NCBI RefSeq assembly: GCF_032854445.1
Contig: NW_027017964.1
Coordinates: forward strand, 62,001-126,000
Length of the DNA: 64,000 bases
Origin: Liolophura sinensis
Lineage: Eukaryota; Mollusca; Polyplacophora; Chitonida; Chitonidae
Direction: 5' to 3'
Of this stretch, positions 61,301 through 64,000 are shown in pieces. Numbering within the stretch: position 1 is the stretch's first letter; each line of letters starts with the position of its first letter. Below the pieces are notes generated by a model, which did not search any database, was not told the origin of the DNA, and saw only the letters and a list, made by a program, of their open reading frames with translations. Made by a program: the position numbers and the translations under genes.

Positions 61301-61394
61301 CCAAGTACCTGTATATTGTATAGTCATATAGGCCTATGAACCCCATGTCGGGAAAACGGGTCTGGAGAGGCCTTGGGCTGTTGTATCCTTATCA

Positions 61395-61515
61395 TAGAGA
61401 ATACCTTGTCTTATTCATTATCTGTCGTCGATAGTTTGATAATTTATACCGATAATTTATAACATACCTTGTCTTACTCATCATCTGTTGTCGATAGTTC
61501 GATAATTTGGGGAAG
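61395..61515. repeat. Two direct copies of a ~65-bp sequence
   Basis: 'taccttgtcttattcattat' and 'taccttgtcttactcatcat' head two copies that both continue with 'ctgtcgtcgatagtttgata'-like sequence. Confidence 0.8.
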
Positions 61516-61644
61516 CACTGTAGTAAATAAAATTTAAATAATGGTGTCAGATATACAGTGATATAATCCGTATGTCTTTTTACTGAACACAAAGGTGTAA
61601 CTATACCCCACTACTTTGCATTTCGCGCCATATGTATGGTCATG

Positions 61645-61715
61645 CGCACTGCAACGTCCTCCTGATGGATGTCCGTTCTCCTGGTGGATGTACTTCCGTT
61701 CCCCTGGTGGATGTA
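61645..61715. repeat. Three short units related to the 53-bp array
   Basis: 'cgtcctcctgatggatgt', 'ccgttctcctggtggatgta' and 'ccgttcccctggtggatgta' in a row. The same type of units, inverted, lie at 43.56-43.63 kb. Confidence 0.75.
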
Positions 61716-61719
61716 GGCT

Positions 61720-62600
61720 GACGAGTACTGTTGCTCATACCTTTGCCACTCTGCATATTATATATGAAATGTACGAGTCAACGTACTGCCACAAACACGT
61801 TGGTTTCAGTTTTGCGACATCATCATTCACCAAGCACGTTACCTCGTGATGGTAAGTGTAACTCGTGGTGGCTGGTATAACTAGTAAATTCTTCTGTGTC
61901 GGTAAAATAAATTTTAAGATCACAAGGATAGTGGTCATGTGCTGTATAGGTTGTTTCAGTAGTCCTGATTAGTCCAGACAACAAACCAAGAACCCACATG
62001 ACACGGGACTGATACTCTCTCAATCTGTTCGACATGTTCGTGGTGTATGGTAGGAGCCCTGGGTGACCACTCTTGTAGCGGACGTTGTCTTCCAGGGATA
62101 ATACAGTAGTGGCGACTGCCTAAATTTAGTAAAAATGACATTCTATAGCCGAGCTTTTAACTCGGATTAAAAGAAAAACACTGTTACAAGGTTACAATTT
62201 TAGCCAACGGTACCACATGGCCTGGAGGCGTTTACGCGTAAAACGAAACTTTATTGGATCATTATTTAAAAAGTTTCTGTGGCGAATGAAGGGGAGATGT
62301 TACGACGTGGATTTAAGCAACTAGACATAGGTGGAATGGTTATAGCGGTGGCCCATGCTACACCATCGTAACAAACTTGCTTGACTCTGACTGAGGTTGA
62401 GCTGCCATTAGTATGGTGTGTCCAAATATTTCTCAACCAAACAGTCATTGTACTCGGACTATCGTAGTCTGAGTGTTGACAGTCATATCTTTGGTTTACA
62501 AGGGCATTGCTACTGTTTCAAACATTTTAACATTGACACACTTTTTTTTCATACACGTTTTCTTTCTTTTCAGAAAAATAACTGAATTGCTTGTGGTACT
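61720..62600. other. Upstream region of the DUS3L-type gene, nothing recognised
   Basis: No exon with clear similarity. A promoter and any untranslated first exon of the dihydrouridine synthase gene should lie here or in the units just to the left. Confidence 0.35.
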
Positions 62601-62608
62601 TTGAAGTC

Positions 62609-64000
62609 ATGGACCGAAAATAAGCCAGACAAGCAAAATGAAGCAGGTCTTGCCAAAATAAAAGAAGAGTACGTATTGGAAAAGATATATAAAAGAGTTT
62701 TTTTGTGAAGCTTGAATAAGTGATTTGCAGAAAAAGTTTTGACATCATAATGTCATTTTAAGACTGTTATTAACTTAATATGTGCTCCTGATAGTGTATT
62801 TTTTATGTTCAAAATTTTGGGTGAAGTACAGCAGTTCAAACCAGACCAGGAACAGGGAATTTTTGGATTCCCCAACCTGCTCTCACTGTTTGTACCTGAC
62901 ACAACAAATGGTTGATTTTGAGTACGCTTATGTTGCTATTTGTGCTGTCTCACATTTGTTGAAAACCACTTGTCTTCCACTAATATTGTGTGCGTGTGTA
63001 ATTGAAAAATTTTTGAGGCCTTAAAAAAATCAAATAAATAAATAAATATGATGATGCTCTGAATGAATGAATGTTCAGATAAATATAGGTACCCCAAATT
63101 ACCTAAACTTTCGCCCACAAAAGTGCTTTTTTACAGGCAAATAAATGTCACAAATGTTGTATTTGCTGCTAAAACGTACAATTTTCAAGTTGAATATCAC
63201 CCCCATGTTCCAAGCAAACATCAAAACACTTCTTAACTCAGCAGAACTCTCAGAATTAAGAAAAATGGGCGAGTTAGTCATGGATGAAATATATGGTAAT
63301 TTAAGGTGCATGTTACACTGAAACTTACGTCTATCCTTTGATCTAGTGTAAGCCTTGTTATGCCACTGTTTTCAGATTTTGCTAAAGGATTACAAACCGC
63401 AAATAGACGAGGAATACCTAGACCCAGTTGTGAAGGAGCAACTAAGCAAAGAAAGAGCAGCAGATGGAAATGATGAGGACGAACAACTGTCATCGCCACC
63501 TGCCAAGCGGAAAAAACTCAAGGGCAGGAACAAAAAGAGGCCAAAATCTGGGAAAAATGAAGGAATAAAACTGTGTAATGCTATCAAGGAAGGAAGGGAA
63601 TGTAAGTTCGGGAGAAATGTACGTTTAGCCATGATGTGGTTGCTTACATGTCAGCAAAGCCGGCAGACATTGGAGAAAACTGCTATTTGTTCGAAAAATA
63701 TGGAAAATGCCCGTACAGTGTCACCTGTCGATTTGCCTCAAATCATTTGAGTGAGGATTATAAGAATATCGTAAACGAGAATTTGCAGTCTCAGTTTGCG
63801 GATAAAAAACAAGTGCTGAACATCATACAGGGTGATCTGAAGTTTGCTTTGCAGCGGAAAAAAGTATGATTTCTCAGCTGCCAAAGCTGCTACGGAAGCC
63901 GCTGTAAAAATGACTAAGAGTAAACTGGAAGCTGGTGCACAGGGTAATTCAGAAAAGCTGACAACGCTTGGGTGTGTCACAGATGAAGGGGACATCAGAC
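62609..64000 (+). CDS. DUS3L: tRNA-dihydrouridine(47) synthase DUS3L-type, N-terminal part, frameshifted
   Basis: Partial: exon 62609-62672 ('NEAGLAKIKEEY', GTATTG donor), then an exon from 63376 (after 'ttttcag', phase 0) to the window end. Dus3-type enzymes reduce uridine 47 of tRNA with NAD(P)H and FMN; the catalytic TIM barrel lies beyond the window. Visible are a Lys-rich segment ('PPAKRKKLKGRNKKRPKSGK'), CCCH finger 1 starting 'LCNAIKEGRECKFG', 'YMSAKPADIGENC', CCCH finger 2 in 'CYLFEKYGKCPYSVTCRF', then 'YDFSAAKAATEAAVKMTK' and 'TDEGDIR', which precedes the barrel in this family. The frame breaks three times: one extra base near A4 62617-62620, one missing base near 63612-63616 inside finger 1, and one extra base in A6 63858-63863. 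These may be consensus errors at A runs or true decay. Family assignment is firm; intactness is not. Confidence 0.8.

Noticed and set aside
61616-61849. 77-codon plus-strand frame as first DUS3L exon
   Set aside because: It runs through the array-related units and shows no Dus3-like sequence; the conserved N-terminal segment starts near 62.6 kb.
1-64000. CRISPR array, bacterial operon or phage-like system
   Set aside because: Tandem repeats here are head-to-tail without unique spacers, and genes have spliceosomal introns; the DNA is clearly animal nuclear.

Overview
The window is nuclear DNA of an animal, most likely a marine mollusc, probably a bivalve. It has intron-rich genes with GT-AG splice sites, low gene density, and many copies of two tRNA-derived SINE types. 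SINE-A ends in 'gtaaaacaccaatcaaata' plus AAAT repeats. SINE-B ends in 'gttaaaccccaagcact' plus CACT/CATT repeats. I know such tails from molluscan genomes. By my own block estimates, about 23 kb (over one third) is minisatellite, with units of 15 to 72 bp.

Layout. 0-20 kb: no confident intact gene. It holds a broken Ty3/gypsy-type pol remnant (2.85-4.13 kb, minus), SINEs, two foldback elements, and minisatellites with units of 52, 27, 58, 31, 47, 45, 47, 72 and 17 bp; the 72-bp array alone is 5.1 kb. The 45-bp array at 9.7-10.2 kb may encode an acidic Asp/Glu/His repeat protein. 19.98-21.22 kb, minus: a two-exon gene for a small CARD protein. 24.5-25.96 kb: 15-bp and 50-bp arrays.

26.65-42.87 kb, minus: a complete 12-exon gene for a serine carboxypeptidase of the CPVL (vitellogenic-like) type. 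It gives 475 residues with the Ser-Asp-His triad intact. Its introns carry four minisatellites, a LINE fragment and SINEs. The 60-bp array in intron 4 is an amplification of the exon-4/intron-4 boundary, so the intron carries about 37 further copies of the exon tail plus 5' splice site.

43.85-47.6 kb and 57.97-61.3 kb: two large arrays of the same 53-bp unit in opposite orientation. Between them lies a decayed plus-strand gene of a zinc-finger/SAP/transposase-like family (HMGXB3-like). The outer neighbours are CPVL, transcribed leftward, and a partial DUS3L-type tRNA-dihydrouridine synthase gene, transcribed rightward from about 62.6 kb and cut by the window end. Each array therefore lies upstream of a divergent gene, in the same orientation relative to that gene.

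Function. CPVL, the CARD protein and DUS3L are ordinary single-copy-type animal genes with no evident shared pathway. The unusual content is structural: minisatellites born inside coding or splice-site sequence, and a mirror-image array pair around a decaying gene. Reading frames that run the length of the arrays on both strands follow from unit lengths divisible by three and are not listed as genes.
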